Shown: positions 43,083 through 51,626 of the stretch, piece by piece | Position numbering within the stretch: the stretch's first letter is position 1 | Layout of the letters: the number at the start of each line of letters is the position of its first letter | From: Marinospirillum alkalitolerans | GTDB taxonomy: Bacteria; Pseudomonadota; Gammaproteobacteria; Pseudomonadales; Halomonadaceae | DNA length: 64,000 nt | NCBI RefSeq assembly: GCF_045055655.1 | Contig: NZ_JBANFI010000003.1 | Location: 248,001 to 312,000 of the forward strand | Direction: 5' to 3' | Program-made: the position numbers and the translations under genes | Notes under the pieces: generated by a model | What the model saw: only the letters and a program-made list of their open reading frames with translations | Databases searched by the model: none | Told to the model about the DNA's origin: nothing

Positions 43083-44024
43083 ATGCCTCATATGCTGAAA
43101 CAAAAGCTGCTGAATATCGATGTCGATTTCATGCGCTTTAAAAACTGGGCGCTCCTTCTTTCAGCAGCGCTGATCGTGATTTCTCTGGTGTCTCTGGCCA
43201 CGCAAGGCTTGCGTTTTGGTCTGGACTTCACTGGCGGCACTCTGGTGGAGCTGAGCTACCCGCAAGCTGTGGATCTAGATGGCGTGCGCTCGCAGCTCAC
43301 ACAAGCTGGCTATGAGCAGTTTATTGTGCAGAACTATGGCGCGGCCACCGATGTACTGATTCGCCTCAATCAAGGCTTCTCGCCCGAAGTAGGTGAGCAG
43401 GTGCGCAGCCTGCTGGCCGCTGGAGATGCTGGCGTTGAGCTGCGCCGTGCTGAGTTTGTTGGTGCGCAGGTCGGTGAAGAACTGCGCGATCAGGGTGGCC
43501 TGGGTATGCTGATGGCGCTGATTGGGGTGATGATTTACATCGGCTTTCGCTTTCAGTTTAAATTTGCAGTCGGTTCAGTGCTGGCCCTGGCGCATGACGT
43601 CATCCTGCTGCTGGGCTTCTTCTCTGTCTTTCAAATTGACTTTGATCTGACGGTGCTGGCGGCCTTGTTAGCGGTCATCGGTTATTCGCTGAACGATACC
43701 ATCGTGGTGTACGACCGGATTCGTGAGAACTTTCGTATGTCGCGCAGTGGCACGCCACAAGAACTGATTAATCTCTCGATCAATCAGACACTGATGCGGA
43801 CCACCATTACCTCCTTCACAACGCTGCTGGTGCTCTTTGCACTGCTGTTTTTAGGGGGCGATATGATCCATCACTTTGCCCAGGCATTGATTGTTGGCGT
43901 TGTGGTCGGCACCTTCTCCTCGATCTACATCGCCGGCTCACTGCTGTTGACCTTAAAGATCTCACGTGAAGATCTGGCGCTGCCGATTAAAGAAGGCGAG
44001 GTGGAAGAAGAAGGCCGTCCCTGA
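43083..44024 (+). CDS. secF: Sec translocon protein SecF
   Basis: 313 residues, six helices. Key blocks are GLDFTGGTLVELSYP, GYSLNDTIVVYDRIRENFR and TSFTTLLVLFALLFLGG. Strong AGGAG before the ATG. A long hairpin terminator ends the operon. Confidence 0.97.
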   Translation: MPHMLKQKLLNIDVDFMRFKNWALLLSAALIVISLVSLATQGLRFGLDFTGGTLVELSYPQAVDLDGVRSQLTQAGYEQFIVQNYGAATDVLIRLNQGFSPEVGEQVRSLLAAGDAGVELRRAEFVGAQVGEELRDQGGLGMLMALIGVMIYIGFRFQFKFAVGSVLALAHDVILLLGFFSVFQIDFDLTVLAALLAVIGYSLNDTIVVYDRIRENFRMSRSGTPQELINLSINQTLMRTTITSFTTLLVLFALLFLGGDMIHHFAQALIVGVVVGTFSSIYIAGSLLLTLKISREDLALPIKEGEVEEEGRP

Positions 44025-44052
44025 TTCTGCTAAGAAGGCTTTCACCCTAGCT

Positions 44053-44090
44053 AAAAAAAACCGGCCACTGCATGCAGTGACCGGTTTTTT
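44053..44090. terminator. bidirectional terminator between secF and the TPR gene
   Basis: CCGG-C-CACTGC/GCAGTG-A-CCGG (44061-44084): the central 14 bases are a perfect palindrome with one mismatch before the outer CCGG arms. A-runs precede and T-runs follow, so it can stop both converging transcripts. Confidence 0.88.
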
Positions 44091-44147
44091 GTTGGCATCC
44101 AATCCTTGTGCTAGCCTCTGCTTGCCAGCTGCACTGAGCGCTCGATA

Positions 44148-45368
44148 TCAAGCATCCAGCGCATTAAGGTAGTTGAGCCACTGGCGGGCCTGCTCTTCTT
44201 CTGATGTGGCCATCAGCTCCTGCAACAGACGACGGGCCGCAGCATAGTCTTCTTGCTCCACAAGTGCATGTGCGATCAAAAGCTGCAAACGTGCGGCCGC
44301 ACGCGGTTCAAGTTGATCAACCAGCGGCTGCCATAGGGCGATGGCCTCCTGCCAGCGGCCTTGACGAAACATCCAATCACCCGCCAGCTGCTGATCTCGC
44401 CGTGCAGAGGAGTGGGCGGCTAAACGCTGCAAGGCGATGGCGGTGGGCTCATGGGCGCGAGTTTGCATCCAGGCCTGCGCAGTCAGACGCAATACATCCA
44501 CCTCTAAACTGCCAGTCTGCTCTAACATGCGCTCTAAAACCTGCGCCGCACGCAAGGCTTGCTGATCAACCAGTAAACGCCGTGCCAACTCTTCTTGCTG
44601 TGCCGCACTGAGATGCCCTTGGCGCTGGGCTAATTCTAGCGTGACCAGCGCCTGACGCTCGGCTCCGGCAAGCCTTTGTAGCTGCACGAGCTGGAGCCAA
44701 AGCTCCGACTGCTCTGGACTGAGTTCAACGCGCTTCTGCTGCCAGTAGGCTGCTGCGGCCCAGTCTTCAGTGCGTTGAAAAATCACCACCGCCAGCGTCA
44801 GCCAACTTGGGCGCTCTTGTACACCCAAGGCATGCACTATATCTGGCTGGGCCTCAACCCAACGCTCAACCTGAGCCAATAACGCGGCGCGTAGATAATA
44901 GGCCTCGGCTGATGGCTGCTCTTCTTCCTGCCACCAGTCTTCAAGATGGCCGAGAGCCTGAGCATACTGACCCAGCTCCAGATGGAGCTGTAGGGCAAAC
45001 CAGCGCGTGGCTTGGCGTGTTTCTGCATCCAGCAACGAGGCATGACTTAAAGCTTGTTCTAATGCACTCAGTCCCAGAGCTGTCTCGCCCTGCTGCTGAT
45101 ACCACTGCGCCAGGATACGCGCCGCATAGGCACGCAAAAAAGCCTGTTGAGCCTCTTGACCAGAGGGCTGCTCAAGAAGGCGAGTGCCCAGCTGGACCAG
45201 GGTTTCGCCTTGCTCTTCTTGCAGCGCTTGCGTCAAACGATTGAGCTGCTCATATTGACGCGGAGTCAAGGAAACAGGCTCAGCAGCAACGACTGGACTG
45301 GAAAGCGAGAGAGCCAGCCAGCCCGTCAACGCCAGGGCAAGCGGGGTTCTTTTGTGTAGCCGACTCAT
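44148..45368 (-). CDS. TPR-repeat periplasmic protein of the TonB2 cluster
   Basis: 406 residues with a signal peptide ending near SSPVVAA. The rest is helical with many tetratricopeptide-like units (AYAARILAQWYQQQGETALG, YYLRAALLAQVERWVEA, AALLAQ repeats, LIAHALVEQEDYAAARRLL). In Vibrio-type TonB2 clusters a TPR gene likewise follows tonB2. The start overlaps the tonB stop in ATGA, so it is translated with it. Role unknown, perhaps assembly of the complex in the periplasm. Confidence 0.85.
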   Translation of the reverse strand: MSRLHKRTPLALALTGWLALSLSSPVVAAEPVSLTPRQYEQLNRLTQALQEEQGETLVQLGTRLLEQPSGQEAQQAFLRAYAARILAQWYQQQGETALGLSALEQALSHASLLDAETRQATRWFALQLHLELGQYAQALGHLEDWWQEEEQPSAEAYYLRAALLAQVERWVEAQPDIVHALGVQERPSWLTLAVVIFQRTEDWAAAAYWQQKRVELSPEQSELWLQLVQLQRLAGAERQALVTLELAQRQGHLSAAQQEELARRLLVDQQALRAAQVLERMLEQTGSLEVDVLRLTAQAWMQTRAHEPTAIALQRLAAHSSARRDQQLAGDWMFRQGRWQEAIALWQPLVDQLEPRAAARLQLLIAHALVEQEDYAAARRLLQELMATSEEEQARQWLNYLNALDA

Positions 45369-46006
45369 GGTGACTCCATACGAAACTCTAATCTCTGGCG
45401 TAATTGGCGCTGCCCACCTGTTTCGTAGGCGGCAAAACGCCAGCGTGCAATGGCCATCCGTGCTGAACGCTCAAAGACACCCTCAGGTTCAGCGGCAAGC
45501 ACCTCAATGGTCTCGGGCAATACCTGTCCCTGTGCATTCACCTGAAAACTGAGATCCACCCACCCTTCAAGACGACGGGCCAAAGCCTGACGCGGATAAC
45601 GCGGTGGCTCACGATACACTGGGGTCTCAACGGCTGGGCCTGAATTTAACCGCCCCGCCAAGCTGGGAAAAGCAGGACCATCAAACTGGGCATCGATCGC
45701 CGGTAAGCTGGCATCCAGTGCCGAAGTGACTGGAGAGGCCGCATTCACCTGTGACTGGGCAGCCGAAGACGGCGATTGCATTTGCATCTCAGGCGGCGGT
45801 GGGGGAGGCGGCGGCGGTGGCGGCGTTAAGCGCTCGACCTCTGGCTGAGGCTCAACCTGCACCCAGCGCATCGAAAAACGTTCGGAGGCTTCTGGTCGAC
45901 TGGTATCCGCATAGTGAACCAGAGTCCCTAACCCAACAAAAAAGGTCAGGCTCGCCACGACCGCCAACGGCCAACTCACAAGTCCTGACCAACGTGACCA
46001 AGCCAT
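45365..46006 (-). CDS. tonB: TonB-type energy transducer (TonB2 class)
   Basis: 213 residues. One N-terminal helix (SWPLAVVASLTFFVGLGTLV), an uninterrupted run of 11 Pro, and a C-terminal TonB domain (YREPPRYPRQALARRLEGWV, SARMAIARWRF). It is shorter than E. coli TonB, as usual for TonB2. It carries ExbBD energy to outer-membrane receptors. AAGGAGGGAG precedes the ATG. Confidence 0.93.
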   Translation of the reverse strand: MAWSRWSGLVSWPLAVVASLTFFVGLGTLVHYADTSRPEASERFSMRWVQVEPQPEVERLTPPPPPPPPPPPEMQMQSPSSAAQSQVNAASPVTSALDASLPAIDAQFDGPAFPSLAGRLNSGPAVETPVYREPPRYPRQALARRLEGWVDLSFQVNAQGQVLPETIEVLAAEPEGVFERSARMAIARWRFAAYETGGQRQLRQRLEFRMESP

Positions 46007-46017
46007 GCTCTCCCTCC

Positions 46018-46431
46018 TTAACGATCAGGTTGTTGTGCAGCCAAGGCGATACGATCCACACCCGCTTGGCGCAGGCGGTCCATCACTTCGACCAGTCGAC
46101 CTGAACGCGAGGCACGATCAGCTTGAATCACAACGCTGGACTGAGGACTCTCAGCCTGTAAACGCACAACTCGAGGCCCGAGCGCGGCCAGCGTCACTGG
46201 CTCGCGATCCAGCCAGATCTCACCCTCAGGCGAGATGGCAATCAAAATACTGGCCTGAGCCTGGACTTCCGCAGTGGAAGCCTGGGGTGGATCCACTTCG
46301 ATCCCACTTTCACGCACAAAACTGGTGGTGACGATAAAAAAGATCAGCAAAATAAAAACGACGTCCAGCATGGGCGTCAAATTGACTTCTGTATCATCCT
46401 GCTCTTGAGAAAGAAGACGACTACGGCGCAT
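46018..46431 (-). CDS. exbD: ExbD-type protein
   Basis: 137 residues. NLTPMLDVVFILLIFFIVTT is the single helix with the proton-carrying Asp. A periplasmic ExbD fold follows (ILIAISPEGEIWLDREPVTL, VVIQADRASRSGRLVEVMDR). Lies 11 bases before tonB. Confidence 0.94.
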   Translation of the reverse strand: MRRSRLLSQEQDDTEVNLTPMLDVVFILLIFFIVTTSFVRESGIEVDPPQASTAEVQAQASILIAISPEGEIWLDREPVTLAALGPRVVRLQAESPQSSVVIQADRASRSGRLVEVMDRLRQAGVDRIALAAQQPDR

Positions 46432-46569
46432 GGTCTGCCCCTATCAATATCCAACTGAACCAGCCCTGTTCCACTCACCCGATTTCACTGGGCCAGTCAC
46501 AGGCACTGAAAAGAAGACAGCGTGCAATCAGCCTGCTCACAAGCATCATGCCGCTGATCCTGGTGTCTG

Positions 46570-47052
46570 CTATAAGGCTTGCAGCTGACGCTTGACTCGC
46601 CTTTGCCAGAAGCTCAGAAAAAACATCCCCACCAACATCACCGCCATACTGGCGAAGGTGGGCAGAATGGCGCGTGCAATACCTGAGGCCAGCAAACGCG
46701 GATCAGAAGCCGCCCCAAGACTCAAACCATCAAACACCAGCATCATGCCAGTCACGCTCCCCGTTAATCCCAGCAAGGGTGTCACCATGAGCAGGCCCTT
46801 CAACAAGGGCAGACCCCGCTCAAGCTCGATCAAGGCCCGAAGGTGATCGGCGTGACGCTGCAAGATGGCTTGATGCGCTCCCTGGGCGGTATGGCGCGTC
46901 AGACGAGGCCAGGTCATCCAGCGATGGATAATCAACCAAGCTTGCAATACCGCCACCAGCAAGAGCCCTTGCATAATAAAGCCCCCCTGAGCCAACAGCT
47001 GCTCAAGGGGTTTGATCTCAACCCAACCAAGGGCGGCGATCCACTCTTGCAT
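46570..47052 (-). CDS. exbB: ExbB-type proton channel
   Basis: 160 residues from the ATG at 47052, which shares one base with the ttpC stop (TGATG). Three helices; VTPLLGLTGSVTGMMLVFDG and GIARAILPTFASMAVMLVGM are the MotA/TolQ/ExbB signatures. Forms the inner-membrane motor with ExbD. A 138-base gap without visible features separates it from exbD. Confidence 0.92.
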   Translation of the reverse strand: MQEWIAALGWVEIKPLEQLLAQGGFIMQGLLLVAVLQAWLIIHRWMTWPRLTRHTAQGAHQAILQRHADHLRALIELERGLPLLKGLLMVTPLLGLTGSVTGMMLVFDGLSLGAASDPRLLASGIARAILPTFASMAVMLVGMFFLSFWQRRVKRQLQAL

Positions 47053-48449
47053 CAGACCGCACTCCGTGGACAGGTCGAACGTGTCGCCAAGGTGGCAGCC
47101 AGCCAAGCCGAGCTCTCAGCCTCTAACAGGCGTGCAACTAAACGTGAACGACCTTGTAGCAACAGATGTGCAAGCAGTAGCGGCACAGCCGTCAGCAGGC
47201 CAAGTACCGTCGTCACCAGCGCTTGCGAAATACCCGCCGCCATCATCGCCGGATCACCGGTACCAAACAAGGTAATGGCCTGGAAGGTGGCAATCATCCC
47301 AGTCACCGTCCCCAAAAGACCCAGCAACGGGGCCATGGCCGCTAAAAGCTTGACCAGTGCCAAACCGCGCTCTAAGGCCGCTGACTCACGCACCAGCATT
47401 TCATCAAGACGCGCTTCCAGTGCCTCTGGCGGCTGTTGCTGCGCTTGTTGATAACTTGACTGGAGCGCCGCCATCACACGCCCCAGGGCGTTATTGGTTT
47501 GAGGTTGATCCAGCTGTCCTAACTGCGTTTTCACTCGGCGATATTCCGCCAGCAAACGCACTGACTGCACAGCCGCCACCAGCAAGCCCAGCACACCAAG
47601 CAGCAAAATCAGATAACCGACCACACCGCCCTGATGCACTCGCTCAATCAACGTGGGCTGGCGGCTCAGCAGTTGCAAGGTCATCCCTCGAGCTGGATCA
47701 AGCAGAACACTGGCCGTTTGACCCGCGCCAAAATTGGCTGCGCTCTGGCGTAGGGCATTGGATTGGCGTGGCCACAAGGCTGGCGGCTGCTGATCACGCA
47801 AGCGCAGCATACCTGCCGCCTGCATCAGTTGCAGATCACCGAGACGAATCAGACGGTCTGTTTGCTGCTGACCTTGCTGATCGATCCACTGTCCTTGATA
47901 GGCCGCAACCTGACCTGTCGCAATCCAAGCCTGCTGCAAGCTCTGCCACAGGGTTTCAAAATCCTGCACGCTGGGCAGCCGCTCGCTGGTTGATGAAGGT
48001 TGCAAAAAGGCCATCAACTCAGGGTACTGGTGGCGATAGAAGGCATCTGAAACCAAACCAAAGAGGTTGGATTTTTCTTCACGATAGATGGCAAACACCT
48101 CTCCCAAAGACGCAGAGCGGCGTTGCAATCTTTCTTGCGTTTCCTGCAACTCGGCTTCGAGTGTCAGTTGCGCTTGTTCTAAATCAGCCTGACGCTGCTC
48201 AGCAGCAGCCAAGGCGCGCTGGACTTCAGCCAAAGCTTGAGCCTGCGCTTGGGTATCCTGCTGCGCTAACTGAAGATAGGCTTCTTCGGTTAAACGCCGC
48301 TCGACACTCGCTGAACGTGTTTGTTCGAGCAAGCCGCGCCAATAGTCTTCTGGGGTGACATGCTGACTGGCCGCAGCCGACTGGAGTGCAGCGCTTGCAA
48401 GCAGGCACAACAAGAGTCCCAGAGAAGAAAACCAAGGCTGTTTTTTCAT
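47052..48449 (-). CDS. TtpC-like MotA/TolQ/ExbB protein
   Basis: 465 residues: signal peptide, a long periplasmic coiled coil (about 40-115), a central domain, one helix near 275-300 and a C-terminal ExbB-like channel domain (MAPLLGLLGTVTGMIATFQA, GISQALVTTVLGLLTAVPLL). This architecture and its place before exbB match TtpC, the extra component needed by TonB2 systems in Vibrio. Four-base overlap with the DUF3450 gene. Confidence 0.9.
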   Translation of the reverse strand: MKKQPWFSSLGLLLCLLASAALQSAAASQHVTPEDYWRGLLEQTRSASVERRLTEEAYLQLAQQDTQAQAQALAEVQRALAAAEQRQADLEQAQLTLEAELQETQERLQRRSASLGEVFAIYREEKSNLFGLVSDAFYRHQYPELMAFLQPSSTSERLPSVQDFETLWQSLQQAWIATGQVAAYQGQWIDQQGQQQTDRLIRLGDLQLMQAAGMLRLRDQQPPALWPRQSNALRQSAANFGAGQTASVLLDPARGMTLQLLSRQPTLIERVHQGGVVGYLILLLGVLGLLVAAVQSVRLLAEYRRVKTQLGQLDQPQTNNALGRVMAALQSSYQQAQQQPPEALEARLDEMLVRESAALERGLALVKLLAAMAPLLGLLGTVTGMIATFQAITLFGTGDPAMMAAGISQALVTTVLGLLTAVPLLLAHLLLQGRSRLVARLLEAESSAWLAATLATRSTCPRSAV

Positions 48450-49249
48450 TCTGTCGCTCCTTGTCCAGTGGCTTCGCGCAAGGGTACAGATAAGGGCAGA
48501 TCAACAAACTGCGGCAAACCTCGCTCTTCTGCCATCGCTAAACCAGCCTGAACCTGAGCACGCTGTGCCGCATTGAGCGCTAGCCAAGACTGGCTGGTCG
48601 CAGACCACACACCGGCTCTTTGTTGATCTTCGCTCAAGTAATACAGCCCGATACGCCCCACGCGCAACAGGGTGACGCGCTCTTCAGTGGTGGCATCAGG
48701 ACGAATAAATTCACGACTGACCGCCAGCAGGCGACCTTGTTCGACTTCTTGACGATAGCTGGTCAGAAGATGGCGCAGCTTCTCAGCATGACTGACATCA
48801 ACACGCTGCATCAAAGCACGTATCTCACGCACACGATGAAGACGCGCCTCACGCTGGAAAGGCAGATCATGACGAATAAAACCTTCTAAACGCTCCAGCA
48901 TCGCCAGCATCAAAGGCTCAAGTTCTTCGCGAGTGGCATCAAGGCCATCAAGCTGTTCTTGCAGACTTTGCACTTCTTCGGCCAGGCGCGCATTCCAAGC
49001 AGCCTGACGTTCATTATGCGCTTCGAGGAGCAGCAGCTGACGCCGCGCTTGCCGCCAGGCTTCAAAATCCTGTCGTCTTTGCGTATCCAGTTGTTCTAGC
49101 TGCTGTTGAATCTGAATGGCCTGCTGTTGTGCGCTGGTTTCTAGATCGCGCACTTGGGTTGATGAACTGGCCAGCGCACTGCTGGCCAGAAAACACATCA
49201 AAGCAAACATCAGGCCTCGTTGGCATAGCACCAAGGAGGGGGGGAACAT
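48446..49249 (-). CDS. DUF3450 periplasmic coiled-coil protein
   Basis: 267 residues with a signal peptide (LMFALMCFLASSALA). A long coiled coil (about 30-110) is followed by MLERLEGFIRHDLPFQ, YRQEVEQGRLL and GRIGLYYLSEDQQRAGVWS, the DUF3450 signature. DUF3450 genes regularly precede ttpC; the exact role is unknown. GAGG from inside the previous stop region serves as its Shine-Dalgarno sequence. Confidence 0.9.
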   Translation of the reverse strand: MFPPSLVLCQRGLMFALMCFLASSALASSSTQVRDLETSAQQQAIQIQQQLEQLDTQRRQDFEAWRQARRQLLLLEAHNERQAAWNARLAEEVQSLQEQLDGLDATREELEPLMLAMLERLEGFIRHDLPFQREARLHRVREIRALMQRVDVSHAEKLRHLLTSYRQEVEQGRLLAVSREFIRPDATTEERVTLLRVGRIGLYYLSEDQQRAGVWSATSQSWLALNAAQRAQVQAGLAMAEERGLPQFVDLPLSVPLREATGQGATE

Positions 49250-49258
49250 AACTTAACC

Positions 49259-50257
49259 TCAGATTAAACCTGCACGACGCAGCAGGGCAAGAGTACCTTC
49301 TAAATCATCAAGTTGGTCAAGATCAATATCAGGGCTCACCTGCAGTGCACGATCATAAGAGATGGCCAGTGGATTCTGTGTCACGCCTTGAATCACTGGG
49401 AATTCATTCCCTTCTGTAGCAAAGTATTCCTGCGCTTCTTGGCTAATCAGGAAACGGACAAACTGCTGAGCTTGTTCCTGGTTACGACCATGACGTGTAA
49501 CGGCAACACCAGCCACGTTCATCAGGTTACCGATATCCCCTTCAGCAAAGAAGCCCTGATTAACGGGGAAGTTGGCATCATTGGCTGTAATGCGGGGCAG
49601 GTAGTAGTTATTGACCAGAGCATAGTCGATTTCGCCATCGGCAATCGCTGGCAGCTGAACCGTGTTATTGCGGAAGACCTTGGTGCCATTGTCACGCATG
49701 GCTTGCAACCACTCCAGAGTGCGGTCTTCACCGTGCACAACGCGCATTGCAGTGACAAAAGATTGGAAAGAACCATTACCTGGTGCCCAGCCCACGCGAC
49801 CACGGAAGCGCTCATCCGTCAGATCAAAGATGCTTTGTGGATGATCAGCGGCGGTTGTGCGTGTTGTTGAATAGGCAAAAACACGTGCACGACCACTGGT
49901 GGCAACCCAGTTACCCGTGACACTCTTGTAAATACCGGGCAGATCTTCATAAATATTGGCTGGCAGCTGGGCAAGCAGGTTCGCACGGCTCACCGCACCC
50001 ATTGCGCCTGCATCCTGACCCCAGTAAACATCAGCAGGCGTACGACGGCCTTCTTCTTGCAGCAAAACAGCCAGCTGCGCTGTGCCACCGTAGCGTACAT
50101 TGACTTCAATACCGGTTTCTTGCTGAAAGCGATCAATGATTGGCTGAACGAGGGATTCACCACGGCCAGAATAGAGGGTCAGACTGGCGGCCTGCACCAA
50201 GGGCGCGGCCAATAAAGCGCCAGCCAAGGCGAGTGGGGCAAAGAGTTTCGTGCGCAT
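49259..50257 (-). CDS. ferric-iron ABC transporter substrate-binding protein (FbpA-like)
   Basis: 332 residues from the ATG at 50257 with GGAGAG upstream. The signal peptide ends near LVQAA. LTLYSGRGESLVQPIIDRF, VRYGGTAQLAVLL and the Tyr pair in NNYYLPR, which binds Fe3+ in FbpA, identify the family. Periplasmic. No permease or ATPase gene is next to it; instead the DUF3450-ttpC-exbBD-tonB run starts 9 bases later. Co-transcription with an energising cluster is likely. Confidence 0.92.
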   Translation of the reverse strand: MRTKLFAPLALAGALLAAPLVQAASLTLYSGRGESLVQPIIDRFQQETGIEVNVRYGGTAQLAVLLQEEGRRTPADVYWGQDAGAMGAVSRANLLAQLPANIYEDLPGIYKSVTGNWVATSGRARVFAYSTTRTTAADHPQSIFDLTDERFRGRVGWAPGNGSFQSFVTAMRVVHGEDRTLEWLQAMRDNGTKVFRNNTVQLPAIADGEIDYALVNNYYLPRITANDANFPVNQGFFAEGDIGNLMNVAGVAVTRHGRNQEQAQQFVRFLISQEAQEYFATEGNEFPVIQGVTQNPLAISYDRALQVSPDIDLDQLDDLEGTLALLRRAGLI

Positions 50258-50334
50258 ATGTCTCTCCATCCAAATTTGCAATACAACGTGAGCGAGCAGA
50301 GGTTCCCGACTGCCCATCTATAAATGAATGAGAG

Positions 50335-50363
50335 ACATTATCAGACAGATATTGGATTGTAAA
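50335..50363 (-). promoter_or_regulatory. promoter of the iron operon, with possible Fur site
   Basis: On the minus strand TTTACA (50363-50358), 17 bases, TAATGT (50340-50335). Overlapping the -10 is GATAATGTCTCTCATTC, a partial match to the Fur box GATAATGATAATCATTATC. Position 78 bases before the start fits iron control, but the match is imperfect. Confidence 0.5.
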
Positions 50364-50445
50364 TAAAAACTAGACGCATCTGTAATCCATCTTTGATCGA
50401 CAGCGGCATCATATTATGGGAACGACTTCATCAACACACAGGCAC

Positions 50446-50478
50446 AAAAAAAGCCCCTAACCTCAAGGGTTAAGGGCC
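50446..50478 (-). terminator. terminator of suhB
   Basis: On the minus strand GCCCTTAACC, loop, GGTTAGGGGC, then seven T. Nine of ten stem pairs match. It lies 110 bases after the suhB stop. The rest of the 330-base gap 50258-50587 holds the promoter of the iron operon and nothing else I can see. Confidence 0.8.
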
Positions 50479-50587
50479 TGGAATCATCACAGAGTCCAGC
50501 AGAGACTCCACGCTGCTTGATCCTTCAAAATAGCCGATCACAGCGCTCTTAAAAGGAGCTATTAAAAAGGACGATGACAAGGCGCTA

Positions 50588-51364
50588 TCACAAATGCGGC
50601 TTCAGTTGACCAACCAGCTGACGGAAGGCTTTGGGATTGGCCACCAGTAAACGCCCTTCACTGGTCAGACTGGGCGCACCACTCAGGTCACCAGCCAGAC
50701 CGCCCGCTTCTTTCAAAATCAACAAGGCCGGTGCCAATTCCTTCTCATCGACACCCATCAAAATCGCCGCATCAAGTTGACCGGCAGCGACCGCACAGAT
50801 ATCCAGCGCCGCACAACCACTGGTCAGCAGTGTTTCTACTCCCAACAGAGGCAAAAGCTGAGCATAAACAGGCAGCAACTGTTGACGTAAGCGAGGCTCA
50901 GGCAGGGGATAAGCCAAGGCAGCCTGCTCAGGCTTCCAACCAGCAAGGACTCGAATCCGTCGTCCATTTAAGGTGGCACCACGGCCACGGCTGGCGAGAA
51001 ACTCTTGGCTGGTGGCTGGATTAAACAACAAGACGTGCTCTAAACGATCACGAATATAAATAGAAAGGGTTAACGCAAAGGCTGGATAACCCCGCTTGAG
51101 GTTGTCATAGCCAGTCAGTGAATCCACTGACCAACGCATTTCACCACTCCCTTGCAGCTGAGCAAAGCGACCACGGAAAGAAGCATCAGGGTGAGCACGC
51201 ACTAACTGCCGCTCAATGGCCTGCTCAACACGGCGACCACAGGTTTCAAGCAGTTCAGGAACAGCCTGATCTGTACGTGCAATATCCAGACGCTCAGAAA
51301 CATAAGTATAGTGTTCGCTGACACTGCGCAGCGCACGCAGCGCCAATTGGAGAGTGGGATGCAT
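50588..51364 (-). CDS. suhB: SuhB/inositol monophosphatase family protein lacking most metal ligands
   Basis: 258 residues. Start MHPTLQLALRALR, LASRGRGATLNGRRIRV, SGCAALDICAVAAGQLDA and LLILKEAGGLAGDLSG align with SuhB. The catalytic parts are eroded. The Glu pair (EE, near 67) is absent, the DPLDGT loop reads DSLTGYDN so its second Asp is Thr, and the PWDFAAG Asp lies in EKELAPA without Asp. Phosphatase activity is therefore unlikely. SuhB also acts in rRNA antitermination with NusA in E. coli, without needing catalysis. Divergent from trmJ as in E. coli. Confidence 0.8.
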   Translation of the reverse strand: MHPTLQLALRALRSVSEHYTYVSERLDIARTDQAVPELLETCGRRVEQAIERQLVRAHPDASFRGRFAQLQGSGEMRWSVDSLTGYDNLKRGYPAFALTLSIYIRDRLEHVLLFNPATSQEFLASRGRGATLNGRRIRVLAGWKPEQAALAYPLPEPRLRQQLLPVYAQLLPLLGVETLLTSGCAALDICAVAAGQLDAAILMGVDEKELAPALLILKEAGGLAGDLSGAPSLTSEGRLLVANPKAFRQLVGQLKPHL

Positions 51365-51413
51365 AGAGATAACCAGCCGTGATTGTTAAGGAACGAAAAG
51401 GAGGAGTATGATA

Positions 51414-51566
51414 ATGGGTTTTCACGCAATAACAAGCCACAATTTCATCAACGCCAAGGCGCTTCTTGATCAACACCTGGGCTGTGGGTTCAGCAAGACA
51501 TCCAATTCAGGCCCAGCGCCCAGCGAGTCACGGATCGCCCCACACACTCGGGCCGCCTCTATTTAA
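51414..51566 (+). CDS. possible small ORF in the suhB-trmJ gap
   Basis: 50 residues (MGFHAITSHNFINAKALL...) behind a very strong AAGGAGG 9 bases upstream; a second ATG lies two codons earlier. No similarity known to me. It could be a leader peptide, or chance: the suhB promoter must also lie here on the other strand. Confidence 0.25.
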   Translation: MGFHAITSHNFINAKALLDQHLGCGFSKTSNSGPAPSESRIAPHTRAASI

Positions 51567-51626
51567 GCTTCTGCGACCTGTATAGATGTTGATCAAGGCA
51601 CACCAAAAAAACAGAGACTCAAACAC

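Noticed and set aside
47357..48358. 333-codon plus-strand frame opposite ttpC
   Set aside because: Antisense shadow with no domain and no ribosome site; ttpC on the minus strand is clearly coding.
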